This document shows positions 15,775-24,134 of a DNA stretch of 64,000 nt, in pieces. Positions within the stretch are counted from its first letter, which is position 1, and the number at the start of each line of letters is the position of its first letter. The position numbers and the translations under genes are program-made. This DNA is from Rhizobium sp. TH2 (lineage in GTDB: Bacteria > Pseudomonadota > Alphaproteobacteria > Rhizobiales > Rhizobiaceae). The stretch covers positions 248,001 to 312,000 of the forward strand of contig NZ_CP062231.1 of the NCBI RefSeq assembly GCF_024707525.1, read 5' to 3'. The notes beneath the pieces are model-generated. The model made no database searches. It was given only the letters and a program-made list of their open reading frames with translations, and was not told where the DNA came from.

Positions 15775-17037
15775 TTATCTGGGGATGGGCAGGGGGAGGG
15801 CCGGTACCAGCATGTGGACGGCGAAACCAAGCCCGATCGCGAGCAGCGTGACGATGCCGAGCGGTATCGAAAAGCCGGGTGGTGCGATGGTTGCCGCGCT
15901 GATCACACGGAAAAGCGCATTGGATGCAAAGGCGGCTAGAACAGCGAGTGCCAGAATCTCCGCCGCGATGGCGCCACCCTGCAGTCGCAGCATGGAAAGC
16001 ACGGCGACATCGACATCCGCCATTCCCGTAATCGCGGCCGTGATCGGCAGGCTTTCGGAGCCGAGATAAATGGCGGAGAGTGCGCCGACCAGCGACATGG
16101 CTGCATAGATGACGGCCGAAAGGGCAATGGTTTTCGTCTCGAGCGGATTGCGGTCCGATTGCGCGGCGGCTTCGCCCTCCGGCGTGTGGGTGATCAGGAG
16201 CCAGCCCGAAAGTGCAAATGTGGCTGCGGCGGCGAGTGCGGCGGGCAGCACGATTGCCATGACCGCAGGCGCCACGAAGGATGAATAGGCGAGCACGCGC
16301 AGAATCGACACCATGGCGGCAAGGCTGGCGGCACCCGACCGGCGCCGTGGACTGCCTTCGGCACGGGCAAGCGACAGTGTCATGGCCGTCGAGGAAACCA
16401 GCGACCCGGCCAACGTGCTGTAGATCATGCCGCGCGAAGGTCCGGCGATGCGGGTGAGAATATAGCCGAGATAGGAGAACGCACCGAGAAGGATGGTGAA
16501 GATCCAGATTTCTCGCGGATTGATCGCACCCCAGGGATCGATCGGCTGGGACGGCAGGAGCGGCAGCACGACCGCCGTCATCACGGCAAGGATGAGCGCC
16601 GAGCGGACCTCGAGCCAGCTCAGCTTCGTGAGCAGGCCATGCAGCATTTCCCGGCTGGCCAGGATCGCCGCCAGCGCCGCACCAGCAGCGGCCGCCTCGG
16701 TGGCGCGATCGGAGACCGCGAGCGCCCCGAGCGCGAAGACCGCCAGCGCGACCACGACGCCGGTGACGCTGAAATTGTCGTCCTCCACGGACTCCTGCCA
16801 CTTGAACCAGGCGAAGACGGCGCCAAAACCGAGAAAGCCAACGGGCAGGATCAGGGAATTCTGGGCGGCGGCACCAAGGGCCGCCATGATGCCGCCGAGC
16901 AGGCCTGAAATGCCATAAGTACGGATGCCGGCCGTCCGGCTGCCCGCCGGAGCCTCGCGTTCCCGCCAACCGCGCTCCAGCCCGACCAGCAGGCCGATGG
17001 CGAGCGCGAGGCCGAGATTGACGACGAGTGGCTCCAT
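15775..17037 (-). CDS. MgtC/SapB and DUF4010 family membrane protein
   Basis: A 420-residue protein with about a dozen hydrophobic segments. The N-terminal part (LGLALAIGLLVGLERGWRER) is the MgtC/SapB signature, and the C-terminal two thirds corresponds to DUF4010, including ITGMADVDVAVLSM. Two-domain members of this family are inner-membrane proteins of uncertain function, sometimes linked to magnesium or metal homeostasis. The ATG at 17037, with a GGGAG ribosome binding site, is chosen because it begins the first membrane segment. It stands alone between divergent or unrelated genes. Confidence 0.85.
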   Translation of the reverse strand: MEPLVVNLGLALAIGLLVGLERGWREREAPAGSRTAGIRTYGISGLLGGIMAALGAAAQNSLILPVGFLGFGAVFAWFKWQESVEDDNFSVTGVVVALAVFALGALAVSDRATEAAAAGAALAAILASREMLHGLLTKLSWLEVRSALILAVMTAVVLPLLPSQPIDPWGAINPREIWIFTILLGAFSYLGYILTRIAGPSRGMIYSTLAGSLVSSTAMTLSLARAEGSPRRRSGAASLAAMVSILRVLAYSSFVAPAVMAIVLPAALAAAATFALSGWLLITHTPEGEAAAQSDRNPLETKTIALSAVIYAAMSLVGALSAIYLGSESLPITAAITGMADVDVAVLSMLRLQGGAIAAEILALAVLAAFASNALFRVISAATIAPPGFSIPLGIVTLLAIGLGFAVHMLVPALPLPIPR

Positions 17038-17129
17038 GCGGTCGGATCTCCCTCGGGGACATGTAACCCTATGGGGCAGCAAGGTGCGCGATCAGTCAAG
17101 GGGCCCTTGCCGGCGGCGTACGCGTGGGG

Positions 17130-19016
17130 TCAGTTCGGCGACAGAACCACGACCTGCTCGCCATCCGCGAAGGTGATTTTCGCCGACTTCGACGGATTGA
17201 TGCTGACCGACCATGTGCCCCCGCCGTTGCGCCGGCGGTAGCCGATGGCCGTCTGGCCCTGCAGCATGGCTGATATTGTGACCGTATAGAAATCGACCTC
17301 GACGCCGGCTTCGACATAGTCCGTCGCGGGCTTGAGGTAGAGCTCCGAGCCGTCCTCGTCGAGCAGGCAGCCGAAGATGCGGGTGATGTATTCGTTCTCC
17401 GCCGCCTGGGCGAGCATCAGGCTGACCAGCTTGTTGCTGACCACGAAGTCGTCGGCCTTGCTGACCTCGGCGAGTTCGCGGTTCCGGATATCGATCATTT
17501 CGCTGACCACGCTCGAATGCCTGCCCGCGCTTTCGGCGATCTGGCGCAGATGCAGAAGCGTGACCAGCGTGCGGGTGTCGGCGGGCTGCGGGTCAAGGTC
17601 CTCGTTGTAGCCGAGCACCAGAACGTGATCGTAGGAAAGGGGATCGAGCGCCCTGAGTTCGGCGCGCGAAGAGGAATCGCCCTCGCGGACGTCGAGCGCC
17701 AGGTTGTCGCCGTTAAGGCGGATATGGCTGGCCTTGGCGGCGAGATCGGGTGTGTCGGCGACGATGGTCAGCACCGAGCCGGGCGCGACGAAGCGCGAAA
17801 GTTCCGAGGCGATCATCGGTGCGCGGCGGTTCCAGCCGAGCAGCAGCGTGCGCTCGGGCGCAATCCGAGGTTCCCCGGCCTTGCGGATCAGCGACCGGTC
17901 GATCGACCCGGTGAAGGGCTTGTAGGTGATGGCGTCGTCGTCCTCGGCGACCAGGATCAGGCGTTCGCCCTTCTCGATCCTATGCGCTTTATCAGGGTTG
18001 AGATCGACCTGGCCCTCCGGTGAGACAATGCCGATGACGGTGCTGGTCTCGTAGGACATCGCGGCCTCGGCGATCGACTTGCCTTCGAGTTTCGGCTCCT
18101 CCGCCGTGTAGATCTCGGAACCGTCGAAATCGAGCAGTTCGGTATAGACCGCGCTCAGGCCCGGCTGGCGGCTGGAATGGACGACGATGCGGGAAATGAG
18201 GTCATCGGCCAGCACCAGCTGCGCCTCGCCGCCGCCGACGATCTCGGCGAGCTCGGCGTTGGCGGGGTCGCGGATTTCGGCGGCGATCCGGTATTTCTCG
18301 TCGCGGCGGCTGGGATTCTGGGTGAGCGCCAGGATCGTCTTGACGACGCTGGAATCCGGATCGGCCGCTTCCGGCGACAGGATCACGATCGAACGCGAGG
18401 CGTTTGGATTGACGATCGCGAGATCGTAGAGATCGGTCGGGTCGCCATGACGGCAGATGACCTTGGTGTTCTTGAGATCGGGCACTTTGGCGGCGATCTC
18501 CTCCTCCATTTCCACCTTGTCCTTGTCGCTCATGACGACGATGCGCGGTCGCCTGCGGCTTTCATTGGCGATGACGAGTTCGGAAATCACGTCGAAGATC
18601 GAGGGCGACCAGTTGAAGATGATCGTATGGTCCTTCTCCAGCACCTCGGAACGGCCCTTGCGCAATTCATCGAGCTTGCTTTCGATGCCGGAGCTCAGCA
18701 CGCCGATCAGGGTCGATACGACGAAGATGCCGGCGAGCGTCACCAGCAGCATGACGCCCCGGAACACCCAGCCCGTGTCGCCGCCCATCGTGCCGGCGTC
18801 CAGCGTGCGCATCAGCGTTTCCCACGCAGCCTCGGCGAAGTTCAGGTTTTCCCCGCCCTCCTGCGCAATGCCGGTGATCGCGATGATGGCGCCGAAGGCA
18901 AGGATGATCGCGAGCGAGATGATGCCCAGCCAGCCGATCAGCGCGCCGGTGCCGGCCGCCATGGTCTTGTCGAACCAGTACCGCAATTTGCTGGAAAATT
19001 TGATCTTCTGCTTCAC
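17130..19016 (-). CDS. CASTOR/POLLUX-like ion channel with RCK/NAD-binding domains
   Basis: A 628-residue protein with hydrophobic helices near residues 22-48 and 85-110 and a pore-like loop (RTLDAGTMGGDTGW) between them. Two TrkA-N/RCK-type cytoplasmic regulatory domains follow (HTIIFNWSPSIFDVISELV, then RTLLLGWNRRAPMIASELS). This is the layout of the CASTOR/POLLUX/SYM8 family, whose plant members are nuclear-envelope channels needed for symbiotic calcium spiking. Bacterial members are inner-membrane cation channels of largely untested role. It is monocistronic by spacing. The family call is strong; ion selectivity cannot be inferred. Confidence 0.85.
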   Translation of the reverse strand: MKQKIKFSSKLRYWFDKTMAAGTGALIGWLGIISLAIILAFGAIIAITGIAQEGGENLNFAEAAWETLMRTLDAGTMGGDTGWVFRGVMLLVTLAGIFVVSTLIGVLSSGIESKLDELRKGRSEVLEKDHTIIFNWSPSIFDVISELVIANESRRRPRIVVMSDKDKVEMEEEIAAKVPDLKNTKVICRHGDPTDLYDLAIVNPNASRSIVILSPEAADPDSSVVKTILALTQNPSRRDEKYRIAAEIRDPANAELAEIVGGGEAQLVLADDLISRIVVHSSRQPGLSAVYTELLDFDGSEIYTAEEPKLEGKSIAEAAMSYETSTVIGIVSPEGQVDLNPDKAHRIEKGERLILVAEDDDAITYKPFTGSIDRSLIRKAGEPRIAPERTLLLGWNRRAPMIASELSRFVAPGSVLTIVADTPDLAAKASHIRLNGDNLALDVREGDSSSRAELRALDPLSYDHVLVLGYNEDLDPQPADTRTLVTLLHLRQIAESAGRHSSVVSEMIDIRNRELAEVSKADDFVVSNKLVSLMLAQAAENEYITRIFGCLLDEDGSELYLKPATDYVEAGVEVDFYTVTISAMLQGQTAIGYRRRNGGGTWSVSINPSKSAKITFADGEQVVVLSPN

Positions 19017-19128
19017 GTCCGTCCCCTCAAGTCCATCCGCTTCGTATAGACGCGTCCGGGGTCTGATTTATAGGGCGTGGGGAGTGCCGAGGTGAAATAT
19101 ATACGTCACAGAGTTAATAGTGATCCAT

Positions 19129-20007
19129 TTACCATATGCCGCGTTCCTCGCGCACGATCTCGTGGAGAAAATCGGCGACGATGCGGACGCGGGCGAGGTC
19201 GCGGGCGCTCTCGTGGAAGACCGTCCAGTAGGTACGCTGGATCGACGTTTGGGGCAGGACGCGGACGAGGTCTGGATACTGCCGGGCGATGTAATTGTGC
19301 AGGATGCCGATGCCGGCGCTGGCGCGGACTGCTTCGGTCTGGCCCGTGGCGGATGATATCTCGAAGCCGGCATCCCAGTTGCGCATCACCTCGCCGGTGA
19401 AGTTCAGCGATTGCGAGAAGATCAGGTCCTCGACATAGCCGACACGGCGATGCGATTTGAGCGCCTCGGCGTCGGCTGGCGCGCCATGGGCCTCGACATA
19501 GGCGCGGGAGGCATAGAGGCCGAGTGTATAGTCGGTGAGTTTCGACGAGACGAGCCGGCCCTGTTCGGGACGTTCCAGGGTAATGGCGATATCGGCCTCG
19601 CGGCTCGAAAGCGAAAACGCGCGCGGCACGGGCACGAGTTGGATGCGCAGCTCCGGATGCCGCTCGATCAGTCGCCCCATGCGCGGTGCGAGGAAGGAGA
19701 CGCCGAAGCCATCGGGCGCGCCGATCCGTACCGTGCCGGCAATCGCGGTATCGGTACGGCCGAGGCTCGATTGCGCCGCGAGCATCTCGGTTTCCATCCG
19801 CTCGGCCGACGCGAGGAACATCTCGCCCTGCGCCGTGAGTTCGCAGCCATTGGTGCGGCGGATGAAGAGCCGCGTCTTCAATGCCTCTTCCAGCGCGGTG
19901 AGGCGGCGGGAGAGGGTGGCATGGTTGACCCCCAGCCGCTTGGAGGCGGCAAGGATCTGGCCCGAACGGGCGACGGCAAGGAAGATGCGGACGTCGTCCC
20001 AGTTCAT
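19129..20007 (-). CDS. LysR-family transcriptional regulator
   Basis: A 292-residue LysR regulator starting MNWDDVRIFLAVARSGQILA, with the HTH (AASKRLGVNHATLSRRLTALE) in residues about 18-38 and a LysR substrate-binding domain after residue 90. The ATG at 20007 is chosen from the family start; an in-frame ATG eight codons upstream is less typical. The divergent side is filled by two modular repeats, and mmsA lies 760 bases away. Its target is not evident. Confidence 0.9.
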   Translation of the reverse strand: MNWDDVRIFLAVARSGQILAASKRLGVNHATLSRRLTALEEALKTRLFIRRTNGCELTAQGEMFLASAERMETEMLAAQSSLGRTDTAIAGTVRIGAPDGFGVSFLAPRMGRLIERHPELRIQLVPVPRAFSLSSREADIAITLERPEQGRLVSSKLTDYTLGLYASRAYVEAHGAPADAEALKSHRRVGYVEDLIFSQSLNFTGEVMRNWDAGFEISSATGQTEAVRASAGIGILHNYIARQYPDLVRVLPQTSIQRTYWTVFHESARDLARVRIVADFLHEIVREERGIW

Positions 20008-20028
20008 GCGCGTATCTGGGCGTGGTCG

Positions 20029-20323
20029 CACCCCTCACCAACTTCGGCCAAGCGATCGGCCCAGCCCTCGCGCGGCGACGCGCTCGGGCCTTCTTCGCCT
20101 TCAATCGATCCACTGGATCGATTGCCGTCGCCTTTGGCGACGCCGGCTACGAAGCCTCTCGCGGCCTTCGTATCCTCTCCCACAGGGGGAGAGGTAGGGT
20201 GCCCCGCTCTCGACTTTCGTTTGAGGCAAGGCGGCGCTGCGGGTTTACCTCTCCCCTTGTGGGAGAGGATAGCAAGCCCGAGCGAGACGAAGTCGAGTTC
20301 TTGGGCGCGCTTGGTAAGGGGTG
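20029..20323. repeat. Two opposed modular CTCTCCCC repeats (copies 2 and 3)
   Basis: Copy 2 (20029-20196) is reverse oriented: CACCCCTCACCA, a 130-base centre, then TATCCTCTCCC..GGGAGAGGTA. The centre includes its own palindrome (AATCGATCC/GGATCGATT). Copy 3 (20223-20323) is forward and starts GAGGCAAGGCGG. Copy 3 is nearly identical over about 100 bases to the reverse complement of 63898-64000. The pair fills the gap upstream of the LysR gene, and no gene is seen inside it. Confidence 0.8.
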
Positions 20324-20350
20324 CGTTTTTGCATAAGGAGAGGTCGGCCA

Positions 20351-20659
20351 TCACTTCCCCCGCATCATCACCGGATCGACATCCACCAGCCTGAGCGACT
20401 TCACCATGCCAGCGGTACCCGTCTTGTACTTGAGAAAATGCGGCGTCAGCAGATGCGCCTCATATGCTGTCCTGTCAGCATAGACCTCCAGTATCCTGAT
20501 CTGCGCCGGCCGTTCCCTCTCCGCCACCGCATGCAGCATCAGCACGCCGGGCTCCAGATCGACGGACGCCTCGATCTCCTCAGCAAGCAACGCGCGATAG
20601 GCGTCGATCTGCTCCGGATCGATCTCCAGTTCCGCAATTTTGACGATCTTGCCATCCAT
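20351..20659 (-). CDS. Antibiotic biosynthesis monooxygenase (ABM) domain protein
   Basis: A 102-residue single-domain protein of the ABM/YgiN fold, a ferredoxin-like dimeric barrel. The core reads IAELEIDPEQIDAYRALLAE, LEPGVLMLHAV, and a histidine-containing TAYEAHLLTPHFLKYK segment characteristic of the family. Members are small cofactor-free monooxygenases or quinol oxidases, or detoxification proteins. It is divergent from mmsA, with a short shared promoter region. Confidence 0.88.
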   Translation of the reverse strand: MDGKIVKIAELEIDPEQIDAYRALLAEEIEASVDLEPGVLMLHAVAERERPAQIRILEVYADRTAYEAHLLTPHFLKYKTGTAGMVKSLRLVDVDPVMMRGK

Positions 20660-20685
20660 GATAGCACCATCCTTACTTCAATCCA

Positions 20686-20724
20686 TGCACAACGGATGCT
20701 TATTCCATTCCATTGCTTTGTGCA
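20686..20724. promoter_or_regulatory. Spaced inverted repeat in the ABM/mmsA divergent promoter
   Basis: TGCACAA at 20686-20692 and TTGTGCA at 20718-20724 are perfectly complementary, with centres 32 bases apart. They lie 45 to 83 bases upstream of mmsA. A regulator site is plausible but unproven. Confidence 0.35.
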
Positions 20725-20768
20725 AATTGAAGCGTAAACTCCGCGCCATAGAGATCAAGGAGGATCCC

Positions 20769-22265
20769 ATGTATCAGATCGGGCATTTCATCGGCGGCAA
20801 GCAGGTTGCCGGCACATCGGGCCGCAAGGCCAATGTCTTCAACCCCGCAACCGGCGAAATCCAGGCCGAGGTGGCGCTGGCAAGCGACGCCGAACTCGAC
20901 GCCGCCGTGCAGAATGCCAAGGCAGCGCAGCCGAAATGGGCGGCGACCAACCCGCAGCGCCGCGCCCGCGTATTCATGAAGTTCGTGGCTCTGCTCAACG
21001 ACAACATGGACGAACTGGCCGAGATGCTGTCGCGCGAGCATGGCAAGACGATCGAGGACGCCAAGGGTGATGTGATCCGCGGCCTGGAAGTCTGCGAATT
21101 CGTCACCGGCGCGCCGCACCTGACCAAGAGCGAATTCACCGAAGGCGCCGGCCCCGGCATCGACATGTATTCGATCCGCCAGGCCGTCGGCATCGGCGCC
21201 GGCATCACCCCGTTCAACTTCCCCGGCATGATCCCGATGTGGATGTTCGCTCCGGCCATCGCCTGCGGCAATGCCTTCATCCTCAAGCCCTCCGAGCGCG
21301 ATCCGTCGCTGCCGATCCGCCTTGCCGAACTGATGATCGAGGCAGGCCTTCCGGCCGGCATCCTCAACGTCGTCAACGGCGACAAGGGCGCGGTCGATGC
21401 GATCCTGACCCATCCGGATATCGCCGCCGTCTCCTTCGTCGGCTCGACCCCGATCGCCCGCTACGTCTATGGCACGGCGGCGATGAACGGCAAGCGCGCC
21501 CAGTGCTTCGGCGGCGCCAAGAACCACATGATCATCATGCCGGATGCCGACCTCGACCAGGCCGCCCAGGCCCTGATCGGCGCGGGCTACGGCTCGGCCG
21601 GCGAGCGCTGCATGGCGATCTCGGTTGCCGTCCCCGTCGGCGAGGACACCGCCAACCACCTGATCGACAAGCTGACCCCGATGGTGGAATCGCTGCGCAT
21701 CGGCCCCTATACCGACGACAAGGCCGACATGGGCCCGGTCGTGACCAAGGAGGCCAAGCAGCGCATCCTTGGCCTGATCGACAAGGGCGTCGAGGAAGGC
21801 GCAAAGCTCGTCGTCGATGGCCGCGATTTCAAGCTCCAGGGCTACGAAAACGGCAATTTCGTCGGCGGCTGCCTGTTCGACCATGTCACCCCTGATATGG
21901 ACATCTACAAACAGGAAATCTTCGGGCCGGTGCTCTCGGTCGTCCGCGCCAAGAACTACGAGGACGCGCTCGAACTGCCGATGAAGCACGAATACGGCAA
22001 CGGCGTCGCGATCTACACCCGCGACGGCGACGCCGCCCGCGACTTCGCATCCCGCATCAACATCGGCATGGTTGGCATCAACGTGCCGATCCCGGTGCCG
22101 CTCGCCTATCACTCCTTCGGCGGCTGGAAGTCCTCCTCATTCGGCGACCTCAACCAGCACGGTACGGACTCGTTCAAGTTCTGGACGCGGACCAAGACGA
22201 TCACGAGCCGCTGGCCGTCGGGCATCAAGGATGGCGCGGAGTTCTCGATCCCGACGATGAAGTAA
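20769..22265 (+). CDS. mmsA: CoA-acylating methylmalonate-semialdehyde dehydrogenase
   Basis: A 498-residue aldehyde dehydrogenase that oxidises methylmalonate or malonate semialdehyde to propionyl- or acetyl-CoA in valine and inositol catabolism. It starts MYQIGHFIGGKQVAG, an MmsA-type N-terminus, and has the catalytic Cys281 in GSAGERCMAI. The ATG at 20769 has an AAGGAGG ribosome binding site about 10 bases upstream; an ATG 43 codons further up is not family-like. A strong intrinsic terminator follows at 22298. No other valine or inositol gene adjoins it, so mmsA versus iolA cannot be separated by context. Confidence 0.95.
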   Translation: MYQIGHFIGGKQVAGTSGRKANVFNPATGEIQAEVALASDAELDAAVQNAKAAQPKWAATNPQRRARVFMKFVALLNDNMDELAEMLSREHGKTIEDAKGDVIRGLEVCEFVTGAPHLTKSEFTEGAGPGIDMYSIRQAVGIGAGITPFNFPGMIPMWMFAPAIACGNAFILKPSERDPSLPIRLAELMIEAGLPAGILNVVNGDKGAVDAILTHPDIAAVSFVGSTPIARYVYGTAAMNGKRAQCFGGAKNHMIIMPDADLDQAAQALIGAGYGSAGERCMAISVAVPVGEDTANHLIDKLTPMVESLRIGPYTDDKADMGPVVTKEAKQRILGLIDKGVEEGAKLVVDGRDFKLQGYENGNFVGGCLFDHVTPDMDIYKQEIFGPVLSVVRAKNYEDALELPMKHEYGNGVAIYTRDGDAARDFASRINIGMVGINVPIPVPLAYHSFGGWKSSSFGDLNQHGTDSFKFWTRTKTITSRWPSGIKDGAEFSIPTMK

Positions 22266-22297
22266 GCGGGGCATCGCTGCTCGTACAGAAGACTACC

Positions 22298-22328
22298 AAG
22301 CCGGCGGGGATCTCTCCGCCGGCTTTTT
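22298..22328 (+). terminator. Intrinsic terminator of mmsA
   Basis: A perfect 10-bp stem, AAGCCGGCGG / CCGCCGGCTT, with an 8-base loop is followed by a T-run. It lies 33 bases after the mmsA stop. Confidence 0.9.
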
Positions 22329-22347
22329 GTATTTCGACTCGAGATAA

Positions 22348-22385
22348 TTGACTTAGGGGTCGGAATGCGTAAATATTTGCGCATT
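22348..22385 (+). promoter_or_regulatory. hicAB promoter and operator
   Basis: TTGACT (22348-22353) lies 17 bases from AAATAT (22371-22376). A near-perfect 22-bp palindrome, AATGCG..CGCATT (22364-22385, 20 of 22 positions symmetric), covers the -10. This fits autoregulation by HicB. Confidence 0.6.
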
Positions 22386-22401
22386 GAAGGGCGAGCGTCG
22401 G

Positions 22402-22590
22402 ATGCCTAGATTCGAAGACGATCGCCGGAAGATCGTTAGCCGCCTCGAACAGGAGGGATGGCAGAACATCGGCGGCAAGGAACACGACAACTTCGTAAAA
22501 GACGGGCATCGCACGATACAAGTCCCGAGACATCGGACAGTCAGCAAGGGCGTTGCCCGTTCCATATCGAAGGCGGCGGGTTGGCATTAA
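22402..22590 (+). CDS. hicA: HicA-family toxin
   Basis: A 62-residue HicA toxin, a small double-stranded-RNA-binding-fold mRNA interferase. It has the expected layout: a helix (RRKIVSRLEQEGW), then GGKEHDNFVKDGHRTIQVPRH, where the first histidine is the probable catalytic residue, then the closing helix. The ATG at 22402 is chosen over an upstream TTG. HicB follows after 38 bases. Overall size and order (toxin first) match canonical HicAB modules. Confidence 0.88.
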   Translation: MPRFEDDRRKIVSRLEQEGWQNIGGKEHDNFVKDGHRTIQVPRHRTVSKGVARSISKAAGWH

Positions 22591-22628
22591 GCCGGCGTGC
22601 TACCCCTCCTATTCCAAGGACAGAAGTC

Positions 22629-23024
22629 ATGGCACACTATATCGCGCTCGTTGACGGAAAACCCGGAGCCTATGGCGTGGTATTTCCCGATGCACCGGGC
22701 TGTACCGCTATGGGTGCAACACACGAAGAGGCCCTCAGGAACGCCGTGTTGGCTCTCTCTGATTGGGTTGGGCAGGATGCGCCTCCGGTTGCGCGATCGA
22801 TCGAAGACTTGAGGATCGATGATGAGGTCGGGGAACAGCTTGAAGAGGGGAGTGTGTTTGCCATCGTTCCTCTTATTCAGGAAAAGGGCAGACCTGTGAA
22901 AGCCAATCTCTCGATCGATGCCGGATTGCTGGAGGCGATAGATGACGCCGCCAGCAGGGCAGGTCTTACCAGATCGGCGTTTCTGAGCAGCGCCGCCAGG
23001 GACAAGATCATCGAGAGTGTTTAG
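22629..23024 (+). CDS. hicB: HicB-family antitoxin
   Basis: A 131-residue HicB antitoxin. The N-terminal partial RNase H-like domain (YGVVFPDAPGCTAMGATHEEALRNA) is the classic HicB signature. The C-terminal part (ANLSIDAGLLEAIDDAASRAGLTRSAFL) looks like a ribbon-helix-helix or similar DNA-binding segment, allowing autorepression at the palindrome at 22364-22385. The ATG at 22629 follows an AAGGACAGAAG ribosome binding region. Confidence 0.92.
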   Translation: MAHYIALVDGKPGAYGVVFPDAPGCTAMGATHEEALRNAVLALSDWVGQDAPPVARSIEDLRIDDEVGEQLEEGSVFAIVPLIQEKGRPVKANLSIDAGLLEAIDDAASRAGLTRSAFLSSAARDKIIESV

Positions 23025-23051
23025 CGCTTCGACGGCCTCCGAAACCTCGGG

Positions 23052-24089
23052 CTAAGAAGCCACCGGCCCATCGGCCTTCTTCCAGGCGTCGATGCCGCCT
23101 TCGATATGGCAGGCGGTTGATAGGCCGGCGTCCTGCGCGGCTTGCACGGCCATTGCCGAGCGTTCGCCGAAGGCACAGTAGAAGACGATCCGCTTGCCGG
23201 TGGCAGCGGCTAGTTCGTGCAGGACGCCGCCTGCGCCGAGGCTCTCGACAAGATCCGGATAGGGCACATGCAGCGATCCCGATATGATCCCGTGCCGTTC
23301 CCGCTCGCTTCTTTCGCGGAGGTCGACGATGGCGACATCGGGGCGGCCCTGCAGCGCGCGCGCATCCCTTGGCGACACCGCCCAGCCCTTACGGGCGACC
23401 TCGTCCTGGTGAAGGCCGACGCGCATATTGGCAGGCACGGCGACGTCCATCATCTTGGGGTTGGGCAGGTTCAGATTGTTCATCAGGTCGACATATTCAT
23501 CGATCGACTTCACGCGCAGTCGCGGGTTGTAGCGCTTCTCCTCGCCGATCGTGGACACGGTGTCGCCCTTGTAGTCATGGGCCGGATAGAGCAGCGTGTC
23601 GTCGGGCAGGCGCAGGAGCTTGTTGAAGATCGAATCGTACTGCGCCCGCGGATCGCCGTTCTGGAAATCGGTGCGGCCGGTGCCGCGAATCAGCAGCGTA
23701 TCGCCCGTGAAGACACGGCCGCCCATGACGAATGAATAGGAATCGTCGGTGTGGCCCGGTGTGTAGAGCACGTCGAGGCTCAGGCCCTCGATGGCGACGC
23801 GATCGCCTTCGGCGACCCGCATGGCGACGACATCGGCCTTGGTCTGCTCGCCCATGACGGTGATGCAATGGGTCTGGTCGCGCAGCGCCCCCAGGCCGGT
23901 GATGTGATCGGCATGAAGATGGGTATCGACCGCCTTGACCAGCTTGAGGTCCAGCTCGCGCACGAGCTGCAGGTAGCGGTCGACCTTTTCGAGGACCGGA
24001 TCGATGATCAGGGCCTCACCGCCGGGCCTGCTGGCGATGAGGTAGGTGTATGTTCCCGAAGCGCTATCGAAAAGCTGTCGAAACAACAT
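23052..24089 (-). CDS. Persulfide dioxygenase-rhodanese fusion
   Basis: A 345-residue two-domain sulfur enzyme. The N-terminal metallo-beta-lactamase domain has HLHADH at residues 57-62 and further iron ligands (PGH at 111-113, GD near 129-130, H171). It resembles ETHE1-type glutathione persulfide dioxygenases. The C-terminal rhodanese domain (from about 240) has its catalytic Cys305 in FYCAFGERS. Such fusions oxidise persulfide to sulfite and can form thiosulfate. The peroxiredoxin gene directly upstream on the same strand suggests a shared thiol/sulfur-stress operon. Confidence 0.9.
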   Translation of the reverse strand: MLFRQLFDSASGTYTYLIASRPGGEALIIDPVLEKVDRYLQLVRELDLKLVKAVDTHLHADHITGLGALRDQTHCITVMGEQTKADVVAMRVAEGDRVAIEGLSLDVLYTPGHTDDSYSFVMGGRVFTGDTLLIRGTGRTDFQNGDPRAQYDSIFNKLLRLPDDTLLYPAHDYKGDTVSTIGEEKRYNPRLRVKSIDEYVDLMNNLNLPNPKMMDVAVPANMRVGLHQDEVARKGWAVSPRDARALQGRPDVAIVDLRERSERERHGIISGSLHVPYPDLVESLGAGGVLHELAAATGKRIVFYCAFGERSAMAVQAAQDAGLSTACHIEGGIDAWKKADGPVAS

Positions 24090-24134
24090 GGTTCACTCCA
24101 TCGATCTGCGCGTATGTCCAGCCGGACGTCTGCC

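Noticed and set aside
20700-22112. A minus-strand frame of 470 codons antisense to mmsA
   Set aside because: Shadow of mmsA, which has the catalytic Cys and full length.
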